NCBI GenBank assembly: GCA_903929765.1
Contig: CAIYVX010000024.1
Location: 1-64,000 of the forward strand
DNA from: an uncultured Planctomycetia bacterium
GTDB taxonomy: Bacteria > Planctomycetota > Phycisphaerae > FEN-1346 > JAACEH01
Direction: 5' to 3'
DNA: 64,000 nucleotides
Shown: one piece after another, positions 8,488 through 16,621 of the stretch
Position numbering within the stretch: position 1 is the stretch's first letter
Layout: each line of letters begins with the position of its first letter
Translations under genes and position numbers: made by a program
Notes under the pieces: generated by a model
The model's database searches: none
Seen by the model: only the letters and a program-made list of their open reading frames with translations
What the model was told of the DNA's origin: nothing

Positions 8488-9315
8488 TTACGCCTGCTGC
8501 TTGCGCCGCCGGGCGATCAGGCCCGCCAGGCCCAGGCCCAACAAAGACAGTGTCGCCGGCTCGGGAGTGGCGGAGATAGTCAGGTTATCGTAGTAGACGG
8601 GCTGGCCATTCCAATTATCTTCGCTTTCCAACAGCCAGACCTTGGTGATAGGCCCACCGTCCCAATCCGTGGTCTGAGTCATGGTGCTGCCGCCGGGAGC
8701 AGTCACCGTGACCAGAATCGAGTTAAAGGCGGCATTAATATCGAAGGCGATCTCGTAATAGCTATGGGCGGCTGACGGTACAAAGTATCCCATGAGGCCG
8801 CCGGGGCCGCTAATCGGGAAGTCCGAGGCATCGTTGCCGCCTTGGTGACTCCAGTCCTGCTTTAAGAAACTGACACCGCGGTAGACATCCGAACCATCCT
8901 GCATCCAGCCGCGACCGACACTGACTCCGCCGAAACCAGTAAAGTTGTAGCCATACGAGAGTGGGGAGTTCTGGGACGGATCCATCATCACCGAGATGTG
9001 CTGGGGACCGTGGCCCACAGTCAGCGACGTGGGCAGCATATAGACGGCAGCGCCTTCGTAATAGCCGTTGTGAAGGACGGTCAAGGCCTGCGTACCACCG
9101 ACACCGACACCGGACACGACCTGGTAGACGAGGTCGGCCTTGGGATCGCCCGTCGCGGTATAACGATCCGTCCAGGGCGCCGGGGGGGCCGCGCCGGCCG
9201 CATAGCCGGTACCGTCGAAATTAATCACTTCGGCCTGGGCCAGCGGAACCAGGATCAGCAACGCGATGGCCGCCGCCCACACTCCAACTGCACAATTCTT
9301 TCTAATCTTTGCCAC
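8488..9315 (-). CDS. PEP-CTERM sorting-domain protein, secreted
   Basis: A 275-residue secreted protein. It has a basic N terminus and hydrophobic signal peptide ending near AQA, a Gly/Tyr/Thr-rich extracellular beta-type body with no domain I recognise, and a classic PEP-CTERM tail: TPEPATLSLLGLGLAGL then IARRRK. The tail directs proteins to exosortase for processing and surface or EPS association; no exosortase lies in this window. The GTG at 9315 is chosen because GGGGAGGG precedes it and the signal peptide starts there. Function unknown. Confidence 0.85.
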   Translation of the reverse strand: MAKIRKNCAVGVWAAAIALLILVPLAQAEVINFDGTGYAAGAAPPAPWTDRYTATGDPKADLVYQVVSGVGVGGTQALTVLHNGYYEGAAVYMLPTSLTVGHGPQHISVMMDPSQNSPLSYGYNFTGFGGVSVGRGWMQDGSDVYRGVSFLKQDWSHQGGNDASDFPISGPGGLMGYFVPSAAHSYYEIAFDINAAFNSILVTVTAPGGSTMTQTTDWDGGPITKVWLLESEDNWNGQPVYYDNLTISATPEPATLSLLGLGLAGLIARRRKQQA

Positions 9316-9532
9316 AGTATGCGCCCTCCCCGCCCAATGTTCCCCGACCGGACGCGAGGATCGCCTCGCCGCACCCGCCGGAGTTAGTTCCGCTTTCCCG
9401 ATGACCCAAGGCCTGGCTACGCCGCCAGAGCCGGATCTGCCAGATTTTCCGGGATTGCGAGACCCCCTCTTCACACTGCCGACTCTGTAACGCAAAAGCT
9501 GTGCCAATTACGACTACTTATTTGCCTCAGAA
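9316..9532. other. Untranslated leader and spacer
   Basis: About 217 bp upstream of the PEP-CTERM gene. The minus strand can stay open in frame, but its composition is not protein-like. I looked for c-di-GMP (GEMM), cobalamin and glycine riboswitch cores and did not find a convincing one. It could be a long leader. Confidence 0.4.
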
Positions 9533-9676
9533 ATGGAACCTGTGCCGTTGACCGTGGTTAGGGATTGGTTCCGTTGCGGTCGGCCTGGTTCCATTTGGGT
9601 AGTTTCGATGTCTGAAGACACCATTCAGGCCTTTGAGGGTGTGTGCAGGAGTCGCCGGTCGGATAATCGGGGTAAT

Positions 9677-9853
9677 TTGCCCAAAGTCACACGCCAGTGG
9701 CAGGAAATGATGAGGCAGGCCGGCCTGACCGACGGCGAACTGGCGGAGATCTCCGCCGTGGTGGCCCTGAACCTCTACACCAGCTACTTCAACCACCTGG
9801 TGCAGACGCCGCTGGACTTTCCGCCGGCGCTGAATCTGCCGTCGCACGGATAA
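9677..9853 (+). pseudogene. C-terminal fragment of an AhpD/carboxymuconolactone decarboxylase-family protein
   Basis: About 58 residues resembling the end of AhpD-like peroxidase-related proteins: GLTDGELAEISAVVALNLYTSYFNH followed by a DFPPAL end is how that family closes. The upstream part with the CxxC active site is missing, and sequence before about 9677 does not look like this family. I therefore read it as a decayed remnant, possibly truncated when the neighbouring cluster arrived. A short functional protein cannot be excluded. Confidence 0.5.
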
Positions 9854-9885
9854 CGGCAGGCTGAAGACCGAAGACCGAAGACTTT

Positions 9886-9918
9886 TGGCGGCGCGCGATT
9901 AACCATCGTGCGCCGCCA
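9886..9918. terminator. Long hairpin at the left edge of the biosynthetic cluster
   Basis: An inverted repeat TGGCGGCGCGCGAT / ATCGTGCGCCGCCA around AACC, nearly perfect over 14 bp with one wobble. It follows a short heptad-like AAGACCG repeat. There is no real U-run, so the terminator role is uncertain. The rest of 9919-10075 holds no gene I can support. Confidence 0.5.
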
Positions 9919-10075
9919 TTCTCATGATGATGACGAACGCCTCAGCCCAAGCAGCATATTGATGTTTGACGGCCTCATGCTATCATCTCCTTCGTGGCCG
10001 GCAGTAACGGGTCGTGCAGCAGGATCGTCGTGGGTCAGGTTTGACAGGAACAGTATAAAGAAAGGAGCAAGGCCG

Positions 10076-10537
10076 ATGGGAATCACATGGCGTTTGGCAG
10101 TTGTCCTTCTGGTGTGCGGAGTGACGGGTTGCGCTTCGCCCGGCTGGGTGGAGCGGCGTTACGCGGCGCCCTACGACGCGGTATTTGCGAAAGTGGCGGT
10201 TGAATGCCACAAGTGCGACATGACGTTACAGCACAGCGATCCGGGCGCCGGCCTGATCACCCTGTCCGCCTACCGCGCGGTGGACATGGCCCTGACGGGC
10301 AGTCCGATGGTCGTGGGGGATGACGTATTTGTCAAGGTGACGCGCGAGGGCCCCGAGACGACCCAAGTCTGGATCACGAGCAAGTCGCCGTGGCAGATCG
10401 GTCCGGACATAGGGCGAACCCAGAGGAACGCCGAGGAGTTGGCCAAGGTTCTGGATAGAGCCTTGACTCAGGCCGGCGGTCCCAATCGAACTGCGCCACC
10501 GCCGCCGGCACCTGCGCCCGTGGGCAAAACCCCATAG
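10076..10537 (+). CDS. Small lipoprotein of unknown function
   Basis: A 153-residue lipoprotein: a short signal peptide ending VTGCAS, with Cys19 as the predicted lipid-modified residue, then about 110 residues of mixed alpha/beta and a Pro/Ala-rich tail. No family recognised. I chose ATG 10076 because AAAGGAG precedes it and it gives a proper lipoprotein signal; the longer frame upstream lacks one. It is the first plus-strand gene of the biosynthetic cluster, 164 bp before an acyl carrier protein, so a role in envelope delivery of the product is possible. That is inference. Confidence 0.7.
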   Translation: MGITWRLAVVLLVCGVTGCASPGWVERRYAAPYDAVFAKVAVECHKCDMTLQHSDPGAGLITLSAYRAVDMALTGSPMVVGDDVFVKVTREGPETTQVWITSKSPWQIGPDIGRTQRNAEELAKVLDRALTQAGGPNRTAPPPPAPAPVGKTP

Positions 10538-10701
10538 GTGCGCCAGTGACGCTTCTGGATCGTTATTCATATCCACTGGCGAGCCATTGCGCCGTGGACT
10601 TCGCGAGTCTGTCGGCCCAACCTGTGGCACGCGGCGCCATTGAACAGGGACGGCGTTTGCTGGTCGGTCGCCGGTGATTCCGCAGATGGGAGAGACGACG
10701 C

Positions 10702-10971
10702 ATGGACGAGTTGGTCGAGCAACTCAAGAGCCACATCATCCGGGTGCTGAGGCTGGAAGATGTGCAGCCGGAAAAGATCGATCCCGAGGCGCCGCTTTTC
10801 AAACAGGGTCTGGGGCTGGATTCGATCGATGCCCTGGAGTTAATCATGATGCTGGAGCGGGAGTACGGCATTCGCATTACCAGCATCGAGGTCGGCTGGA
10901 AGGCCTTTGCCTCAGTTAAAGCTCTGGCGGGTTTTATCCGGGAGCAGCGGGATTGCCACGGCGAAAAGTAG
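10702..10971 (+). CDS. Acyl carrier protein (cluster ACP 1)
   Basis: An 89-residue ACP. The phosphopantetheine site is GLGLDSIDALEL with Ser41. The acidic recognition helix follows, and the C terminus contains the usual helix ending FIREQ. It differs from housekeeping AcpP in its basic stretches and longer tail, as expected for a specialised polyene ACP. The start follows GGGAGAG. The next gene, a ketosynthase, starts inside its last 19 nt, so the two are coupled. Confidence 0.93.
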   Translation: MDELVEQLKSHIIRVLRLEDVQPEKIDPEAPLFKQGLGLDSIDALELIMMLEREYGIRITSIEVGWKAFASVKALAGFIREQRDCHGEK

Positions 10972-12146
10972 CGATAACGGGGCTGGGTATCGTCTCGGCG
11001 CTGGGCTTGACCGTGGAAGAGACCACGGCGGCGCTCGAGGCCGGGCGCAGCGGCCTGGGTCCGTTGACGCTGTTTCCATCACAACGCCGGCAACACATTC
11101 TGGTCGGGCAGGTACCCTCGGGACTAACGGTCGAGAGAGACAGTTCTCGGAGTATGGCCCTGGCGTGTCATGCGGCGAGGGCCGCCGGCCAGGATGCCGG
11201 CCTGGCTGATGGTGCGCAGGAGCGGACTGCGGTTGTGTTGGGCGCTTGCACGGGTGGCATGCTGGAGAGCGAAGCGTTCCTGCGTGAGCTGCTGGCTGGA
11301 GGCTCGCCCGACCTGGGCCGCCTGCGGCATCATACCTGCGGCAGCGCCACCGATGGAGTCGCCGCGAGGTTGGGCCTGGGCGGCTTGCGGATGACGATAT
11401 CGGATGCGTGCGCCTCGGGCGCTTCGGCCCTGGCTGCGGCGGGCGATCTGATTGCCTGCGGCGACGCCGACGTGGTTTTCGCCGGTGGCGTCGACACACT
11501 GACGGCCCTGACCCTGAACGGATTTTGCTCGCTACTGGTCGTGGCGGATGACGGCTGCCGCCCGTTTGATGCCGAGCGCCAGGGGCTGAGCCTGGGGGAA
11601 GGCGGGGCCGTTCTGGTGCTGGAGGAGGAGCAGCACGCTCTGTCCCGCCAGGCCAGGATTCACGGCTATCTTGCGGGCTGGGGCTTTTCGTGCGATGCCA
11701 TTCACGCCACCGCGCCTGACCCGGAGGGTCGGGGCATGCAGCGAGCCATGGCCGGAGCGTTGGACGCGGCCGGACTGCGTCCTTCGGACATTGACTATAT
11801 CAATGCTCATGGCTCCGGGACCGTGGACAATGATCGTGCCGAAGCGGCGGCCATCCGGCGATTGTTTGCCGACCGTGTGCCTGCGGTATCGTCGACGAAG
11901 AGATTTTTCGGGCACACCCTGGCGGCGGCGGGGGCCATCGAGAGCGTGGTCTGCATCCTGAGTCTCGAGCGGCAGAGAGTGCCGGCCAATTTGGGTTTAC
12001 GCGAAGCGGACGCAGACCTCGGCTTTGAACCAGTGGCCACGACCCGCGCGACCCCTTGCCGGGCCGTGATGAGCAACTCGTTCGGGTTCGGAGGGGTCAA
12101 TTGCAGCTTGGTCTTTACCCAAGCCGCAGAAGGTGCAGGCCGATGA
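10953..12146 (+). CDS. Beta-ketoacyl-ACP synthase, catalytic
   Basis: A 397-residue FabF-type ketosynthase performing decarboxylative Claisen condensation of malonyl-ACP onto an acyl chain. The triad is intact: Cys153 in SDACASGAS, His286 in NAHGSGT, His321 in FFGHTLAAAG. The C-terminal SNSFGFGGVNCSLVF motif is present. TTG start at 10953 with GGGAG upstream. It overlaps the ACP before it by 19 nt and the cysteine-less ketosynthase after it by 4 nt, suggesting a KS/chain-length-factor pair as in aryl-polyene and type II polyketide systems. Confidence 0.92.
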   Translation: MPRRKVAITGLGIVSALGLTVEETTAALEAGRSGLGPLTLFPSQRRQHILVGQVPSGLTVERDSSRSMALACHAARAAGQDAGLADGAQERTAVVLGACTGGMLESEAFLRELLAGGSPDLGRLRHHTCGSATDGVAARLGLGGLRMTISDACASGASALAAAGDLIACGDADVVFAGGVDTLTALTLNGFCSLLVVADDGCRPFDAERQGLSLGEGGAVLVLEEEQHALSRQARIHGYLAGWGFSCDAIHATAPDPEGRGMQRAMAGALDAAGLRPSDIDYINAHGSGTVDNDRAEAAAIRRLFADRVPAVSSTKRFFGHTLAAAGAIESVVCILSLERQRVPANLGLREADADLGFEPVATTRATPCRAVMSNSFGFGGVNCSLVFTQAAEGAGR

Positions 12147-13285
12147 ACCCGACCGTCCCGCCAGAATTTGCCACAATAGAGGGGTTGGGCCAGGTGCGGC
12201 CAACTCTGCCGCCACAGCCGCTGGCCATGCCGACGGGCCTGGGCGGCGGAGAATGTCTGGCCTATGCCTGCCCGGCTCAGCCGCACCAGGGCTGCGTCTC
12301 ACCAGCGGTTGCCCGGAGACTGAGCCGGCTCCAACTCCTGACCCTCACGGCGGCGCACCGGGCCGTTCAGGACGGCGGCGGTCTGATCGCCGGTCCCGGC
12401 GCCGGTGTTTTTGTCGGGACGGGGCTGGGTTCGCTGGGGGCCACGGTTGAGTTTCTGGAGGATGTGATTCGTCGTGACGAGGCCAGCCCCATGCCGGCCA
12501 GGTTTATCACGTCCGTTCATAATGCGTCGGCCTCGGCCATCGCCATTGAATTTCAATGCCAGGGCGAAAACCGCACCACGACGCACGATTCGATCTCTTT
12601 CGAGTTGGCGCTCGGGCAGGCCCTGACGGCCTTGAGACTGGGCCGGATTGAACGGGCGGTCGTGGCGGCCGGCGACGAGTTGCATCCCTATCATGTGGCG
12701 GCGATGAATCACTGTCAACCGTGGCGGAAGAAGGCCGAAGCGTTGGCGCCCTTGTCCCCGACGGCGGCGCGGCTTCACGGTTCGTTGCCGGGCGAAGGCG
12801 CGGCGGCGTTTGTCCTGGGACGACCCGGCGGAAACGGTCGGCCGGAGGCTTCCGTTTGTATCCGCGGCCTGGGCCTCGCCCCGCGGCCTGCGGCGGACCT
12901 GGGCGGGATCCGCACGGAAGATGAAGTCGCGTTTCTCCAGAAGGTTCTGCACCCGGCGAACGCTACGCTGGCCGACGTCGATTTGATCCTCCTGGGGGCA
13001 GATGGCGATGCGGCGCTGGATGCCGTGTACGGTCGGGTGATCCAGGCGGTCGGAGCCGCAGCCGGAGGCGACTTGGCCGTGGGCGTCTTCAAGCACCTGT
13101 GCGGCGAATTTGCGACGGCCTCCGCGCTGGGTCTGGCCCTGGCGGGCGACGCGGTGCGCCAGGGCCGCCTGCTGCCGGACATCGCCCTGATCGCGTCCGG
13201 TCGGGCGGATAATCGGATCGATAATGTGCTTACGTACACGATTCACCGCAATGGTTTCCACAGTGCTTGCTGGGTGAGCCGATGA
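12143..13285 (+). CDS. Ketosynthase-like partner lacking the active-site Cys (chain-length-factor type)
   Basis: A 380-residue thiolase-fold protein of the beta-ketoacyl synthase family. The nucleophile-elbow region reads THDSISFELAL, where Ile151 takes the place of Cys. The catalytic-His NAHGTGT region is replaced (LLGADGDA), and the second His motif is degraded to FKHLCGEFATAS. It should not condense by itself; in APE and aromatic polyketide systems such proteins dimerise with the catalytic KS and set chain length. ATG at 12143 overlaps the upstream KS stop (ATGA), supporting 1:1 production. Confidence 0.82.
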   Translation: MNPTVPPEFATIEGLGQVRPTLPPQPLAMPTGLGGGECLAYACPAQPHQGCVSPAVARRLSRLQLLTLTAAHRAVQDGGGLIAGPGAGVFVGTGLGSLGATVEFLEDVIRRDEASPMPARFITSVHNASASAIAIEFQCQGENRTTTHDSISFELALGQALTALRLGRIERAVVAAGDELHPYHVAAMNHCQPWRKKAEALAPLSPTAARLHGSLPGEGAAAFVLGRPGGNGRPEASVCIRGLGLAPRPAADLGGIRTEDEVAFLQKVLHPANATLADVDLILLGADGDAALDAVYGRVIQAVGAAAGGDLAVGVFKHLCGEFATASALGLALAGDAVRQGRLLPDIALIASGRADNRIDNVLTYTIHRNGFHSACWVSR

Positions 13286-14082
13286 CTCGCCACCGCGCCG
13301 CCATTTTGTGTCTGATCCTGGCCTTGGCGGGCATAACCATCTTCGTCGAGGGACCATGGCGCTGGCGGCTCTATGGCCTGGCGAGCGCCGCGTATCTGGT
13401 GGTTCTAACGCTGGGCGTGTCATTGATCGGTCTGGAGTTCTTTGGTCGCGCCGTGTGCCGCGGCCCGGCGGGTAAACGGCGCGTGGCGTTGACCTTCGAC
13501 GACGGCCCGAACCCGACCGTGACGCCACAGGTCCTCAAAGCTCTGCGGCGGCTGGGCGTGCCGGCCACGTTCTTCTGCCTCGGCGAGCGGGTTCTCGATC
13601 ACCCGGACCTGGCTCGCAGCATCGTCGCCCAGGGGCACCTGATGGGCAATCATTCCCACCGCCACCAGTGGTGGCTGAATTTTCGCGGGCGGCGTTTCAT
13701 GCTCCAGGAAATCCGTTCGGCTCAGCAAGCCATCCTTTCGACCACCGGCACGGTCCCCCGCTATTACCGTCCTCCGGCAGGCTTGACGAATCCACAGGTC
13801 GGGCCGGCGGCTCGGGCGCTGGAACTTCAAGTGGTGGGTTGGACGGCCCGCGGGTTCGACCAGTTCACGGCGTCGCCTTCGGCCATTGTTCGGCGGATTG
13901 TCCGCCGCACCACGGACGGCAGCATTATCGTGTTGCACGACTGCGGCCTGCCGCCGGAACGATTGTTGGCCGTCGTTGAGGAGTTGGTGAGCACCGTGCG
14001 GCAATCCGGCCTGGAGTTCGTCAGGCTGGATCAGTTGCTGGAAGATTTGCCTGGGAAGAGCGAGCCGCCCGGTCAGCGCTGA
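13282..14082 (+). CDS. Membrane-anchored NodB-type polysaccharide deacetylase
   Basis: A 266-residue protein: two N-terminal membrane segments (about 5-22 and 30-55), then a NodB deacetylase domain. The metal site is visible as TFDDGPNP (catalytic and metal Asp) and NHSHRHQ (His-x3-His), with YYRPPAG and IIVLHDCG near the end. This family removes N- or O-acetyl groups from sugars in the periplasm. In this cluster it may trim an acetylated glycan or sugar on the lipid product, which is inference. ATGA overlap with the preceding gene. Its 3' end overlaps the convergent ketosynthase-like gene by 10 bp. Confidence 0.85.
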   Translation: MTRHRAAILCLILALAGITIFVEGPWRWRLYGLASAAYLVVLTLGVSLIGLEFFGRAVCRGPAGKRRVALTFDDGPNPTVTPQVLKALRRLGVPATFFCLGERVLDHPDLARSIVAQGHLMGNHSHRHQWWLNFRGRRFMLQEIRSAQQAILSTTGTVPRYYRPPAGLTNPQVGPAARALELQVVGWTARGFDQFTASPSAIVRRIVRRTTDGSIIVLHDCGLPPERLLAVVEELVSTVRQSGLEFVRLDQLLEDLPGKSEPPGQR

Positions 14083-14981
14083 TTTGCTTCCCGGCAGATG
14101 GCCAGGGTTTCGCCTGTTCCCCGCAACCCGGGCAATTCCAAGCGAGCAGCCGCTTCGCCGTCCGCCAAAGTGCGGCAGAGCATTTCTAGAGCACTTAATG
14201 TTTGGATGGACTCACCAAGAACACACTTTGCCCGGCGATACGGCTCGCCGGGACAAAGTGTGGCACCCCCGTGAGAACAGCCAATCGTGAACTGCTCTAG
14301 TGACGACATTTCTCCGGCGCCAGCCGCGCTGCTTTTCACCACGGACACGTTAGCCAGGACGGATCGTTCTGCCGGCGGCGCGGCTTCGAGCAGAAAAGCG
14401 CAAGCATAGCCGGCGACGCGGTCGGTCGCGGCAGCGCCGAGGGCGGCGCGGCGGTACAAGTCAGGCACCGCATCGGCCACCACACAGAGCACAGCCCGGG
14501 CCTCTCGTTGGATCAGCAGGCGAACGGCCTCCTGTAACGGTGAAAGCTCGTCGCCGGGTGGGCACAACAGGCACAGACTCGGGCCGGTCAGTTGGTGACG
14601 TATGGAGATTTCTCCGATGGCGGCGCTCGGCAGGGTGTAGGAGAAGACGGTGGGGCTGGGCCCGGCAGCGGAGTTGGCGCCGGCCAGGAACTCGCAGTCC
14701 GCTGCCAGCGAGCCGTGAGCCGTGCCCAGGCAGAGGGCGGCTCCGGCGGCCTCGGCCGGGGAAAGAGGCTGAACCTGGAGGGCCAGTTCTGCGGCGGCGA
14801 CGGCGTATTGCGAGAGCAGGTCCAGGCGACCGAACCGCTCGAAGGGGGCGGCGCTGAACCACGACCAGCGGAGCGGTCCGTCCGGCGAGCGTTCGCCGGG
14901 CCAGGCCGTCCGCGATTGCGGGTTGGCGAACCCCGTGTCGTCGAGCCGACTCCAGGCCGTCAGGAAGCAGAGATCATTCAT
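14073..14981 (-). CDS. Second ketosynthase-like (CLF-type) protein with an in-frame repeat insertion
   Basis: A 302-residue protein like the short chain-length-factor partners in aryl-polyene clusters (N-terminal ketosynthase-like fold only). The would-be nucleophile region reads GPSLCLLCPPGDELSPL; the Cys residues are out of register with a KS active site, and no catalytic His motifs follow. Residues about 228-266 are encoded by a 115-bp inverted-repeat element (14186-14300), so without it the protein would be about 264 residues, near the usual size. Translation is coupled to the catalytic KS upstream (8-bp overlap). Whether the C-terminal 35 residues are in the ancestral frame is unknown; 115 is not a multiple of three. 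Confidence 0.7.
   Translation of the reverse strand: MNDLCFLTAWSRLDDTGFANPQSRTAWPGERSPDGPLRWSWFSAAPFERFGRLDLLSQYAVAAAELALQVQPLSPAEAAGAALCLGTAHGSLAADCEFLAGANSAAGPSPTVFSYTLPSAAIGEISIRHQLTGPSLCLLCPPGDELSPLQEAVRLLIQREARAVLCVVADAVPDLYRRAALGAAATDRVAGYACAFLLEAAPPAERSVLANVSVVKSSAAGAGEMSSLEQFTIGCSHGGATLCPGEPYRRAKCVLGESIQTLSALEMLCRTLADGEAAARLELPGLRGTGETLAICREANQR
14186..14300. repeat. 115-bp palindromic, MITE-like element inside a gene
   Basis: Terminal inverted repeats CTAGAGCA (14186-14193) and TGCTCTAG (14293-14300) bound the element. The core is a long hairpin: CACACTTTG (14222-14230) pairs with CAAAGTGTG (14254-14262), and CCCGGCGA pairs with TCGCCGGG inside it. Flanking CTCAC/GTGAG also pair. 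The CACACTTTG...CAAAGTGTGGCACCC core recurs at 54408-54457 with a different inner stem. Confidence 0.85.
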
Positions 14982-16137
14982 GGTTTGCCCTGCTCAGGAT
15001 CATGGCCGCATTGATACCGCCAAAGCCGCACTTGATGGTCACGACGTGGTTCACGCCCGGCGCCGGTTGATGCCCGGTCAGGAGGCGAATCGGCTTGGAG
15101 ACGCCGAGGTTCTCGAAACCGAGCGAGGCGGGGAGAACGCCGTGACGCAAGACCTCGGTGCAGAGGATGGCTTCGGCGACGCCGGCGGCCCCGAGGGTGT
15201 GGCCAATGTAGCCCTTCAGCGACGAGACGGGCGGGCTGTCGGCAAAGACGGAGTAAATGGCCAGCGACTCGGTTTCATCGTTGTAAACCGTGCCCGTGCC
15301 GTGAGCGTTAATGTAGCCGATATCCTGCGGCGCCAGGCGAGCCGCGCTCAGGCTCTTCTGGAGAGCCTGGGTCAGGGCCAGTCCGGTTCTGGAGGGTGCG
15401 GTGATATGGGTGGCGTCATTCGTGACGGCCCAGCCTCGGATCGTGGCCAGAGCGGTGGGCCATGGTCCGCGCCGCAGGACAATAGCGGCGGCGCTTTCCC
15501 CGAGGGATAGTCCATCGCGAAGTTTGTCGAACGGGCGACAGGGCCGGGCGCTGAGCGCGGCCAGAGAGGAGAACCCGGCCAGGACAAAGCGGGAGAGAAT
15601 ATCGACGCCAATGACGAGCATGGTCTCGCACGAGCCGCTCGTCAAAAGCCGCGCCGCCTGGGCGATGGCGACCAGACCGGAGGCACAAGCGTTGGAGGTC
15701 GCCAGGACGGGTCCGCCCAGGCCGAGATCGGTGGCGAGGTCGCGGGCCAGGCGGGCCGGGAGGAAGTGCGACCGGGCCGCCGGGCCAGGTGCGACGAGTT
15801 GTCGCTCCAAGTCATCAATGCCGGCCTTGGTTGTGGCCAGGACCAGTCCGGTGCGTGACGCGAGCAAGGGTCCTGCCTGGGCCAGGGCCCGGCGGCCGAC
15901 GCGCCGGGTGAGGGCGTAGGCGGGCGAACAATCTGCGGGCAGGCCGGGCGCGGGCGCGCCACTCCCGCGCAGCCAGGGAATCTCGGCGGCCACATAGGTT
16001 CGCCCATCGCCCTGGGCCAGGGACTTTAAGGGCCGCAGGCCGCAGGCGCCGGACATTATGGCGTTCCAGGTCGCGGCGGGATCATCGCCGAGGGCCGTGA
16101 CCAGGTCGGCAGCGCAGATGGTCCAGTAGTCACCCAT
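14974..16137 (-). CDS. Beta-ketoacyl-ACP synthase, catalytic
   Basis: A 387-residue FabF-type ketosynthase with an intact triad: Cys151 in SNACASGL, His in INAHGTGT, and His in GYIGHTLGAAG. The end CGFGGINAAMIL is canonical. The start is ATG 16137, which shares one base with the stop of the dehydratase before it (TGATG). It is followed by a coupled cysteine-less partner, giving a second KS/CLF-like pair in the cluster. Confidence 0.92.
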   Translation of the reverse strand: MGDYWTICAADLVTALGDDPAATWNAIMSGACGLRPLKSLAQGDGRTYVAAEIPWLRGSGAPAPGLPADCSPAYALTRRVGRRALAQAGPLLASRTGLVLATTKAGIDDLERQLVAPGPAARSHFLPARLARDLATDLGLGGPVLATSNACASGLVAIAQAARLLTSGSCETMLVIGVDILSRFVLAGFSSLAALSARPCRPFDKLRDGLSLGESAAAIVLRRGPWPTALATIRGWAVTNDATHITAPSRTGLALTQALQKSLSAARLAPQDIGYINAHGTGTVYNDETESLAIYSVFADSPPVSSLKGYIGHTLGAAGVAEAILCTEVLRHGVLPASLGFENLGVSKPIRLLTGHQPAPGVNHVVTIKCGFGGINAAMILSRANHE

Positions 16138-16604
16138 CAAGGTCTGGTCCTTGCGGTCGGCGAAACCGCCTGGTCGTTATCCTCACCACTCTGAATGAAC
16201 ACTTTGAACTGTCCCTCCGCCAGAAGCTGACTCCCGGCCTGAACGCGACCGGCGATGATGCAAAAAGGTCCGACCCGGTTGAGCACCTGGACGCACAAGG
16301 TCAGCGGCTGGTCGACCACGGCGGCGGCGACGAAGCTAAAGTTGTCGAGGCCCACCAACATGCCGCGGGCTGGCGGCAGGCGCCGCTGGCGGGCAAGATA
16401 ACCCTGCATGGCGGCCGTGGTTTGGGCCAGACATTCGATGAGCAGGCTTTCGGGCACGGCGCCATCGACAACGCCGTAATCGCCGCTGCAGAAAGTTTTC
16501 ACCGCTTCGGCCCGATCTTCGCCGCAGGCGGTTAAGCGGTCGATCAGAATCATCGGCGGCCGATGCGGAATCAGATCTTGAACAGCAATGTCAATTTCGG
16601 ACAT
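16137..16604 (-). CDS. 3-hydroxyacyl-ACP dehydratase, FabZ/ApeP-like hotdog
   Basis: A 155-residue hotdog-fold dehydratase that removes water from 3-hydroxyacyl-ACP to give the trans-enoyl chain. It begins with the FabZ-type catalytic His in LIPHRPPMILID, and the second half-site is the ESLLIECLAQTTA helix with its acidic residue. Repeated condensation, reduction and dehydration without enoyl reduction would give a conjugated polyene, consistent with the absence of an enoyl reductase in the cluster. It lies 17 nt after the radical SAM gene. Confidence 0.85.
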   Translation of the reverse strand: MSEIDIAVQDLIPHRPPMILIDRLTACGEDRAEAVKTFCSGDYGVVDGAVPESLLIECLAQTTAAMQGYLARQRRLPPARGMLVGLDNFSFVAAAVVDQPLTLCVQVLNRVGPFCIIAGRVQAGSQLLAEGQFKVFIQSGEDNDQAVSPTARTRP

Positions 16605-16621
16605 GGCCTTACCGCCTTATT

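Noticed and set aside
9316-9532. c-di-GMP or cobalamin riboswitch in the PEP-CTERM leader
   Set aside because: Neither the GEMM core nor a B12 box could be found; sequence alone does not support a call.
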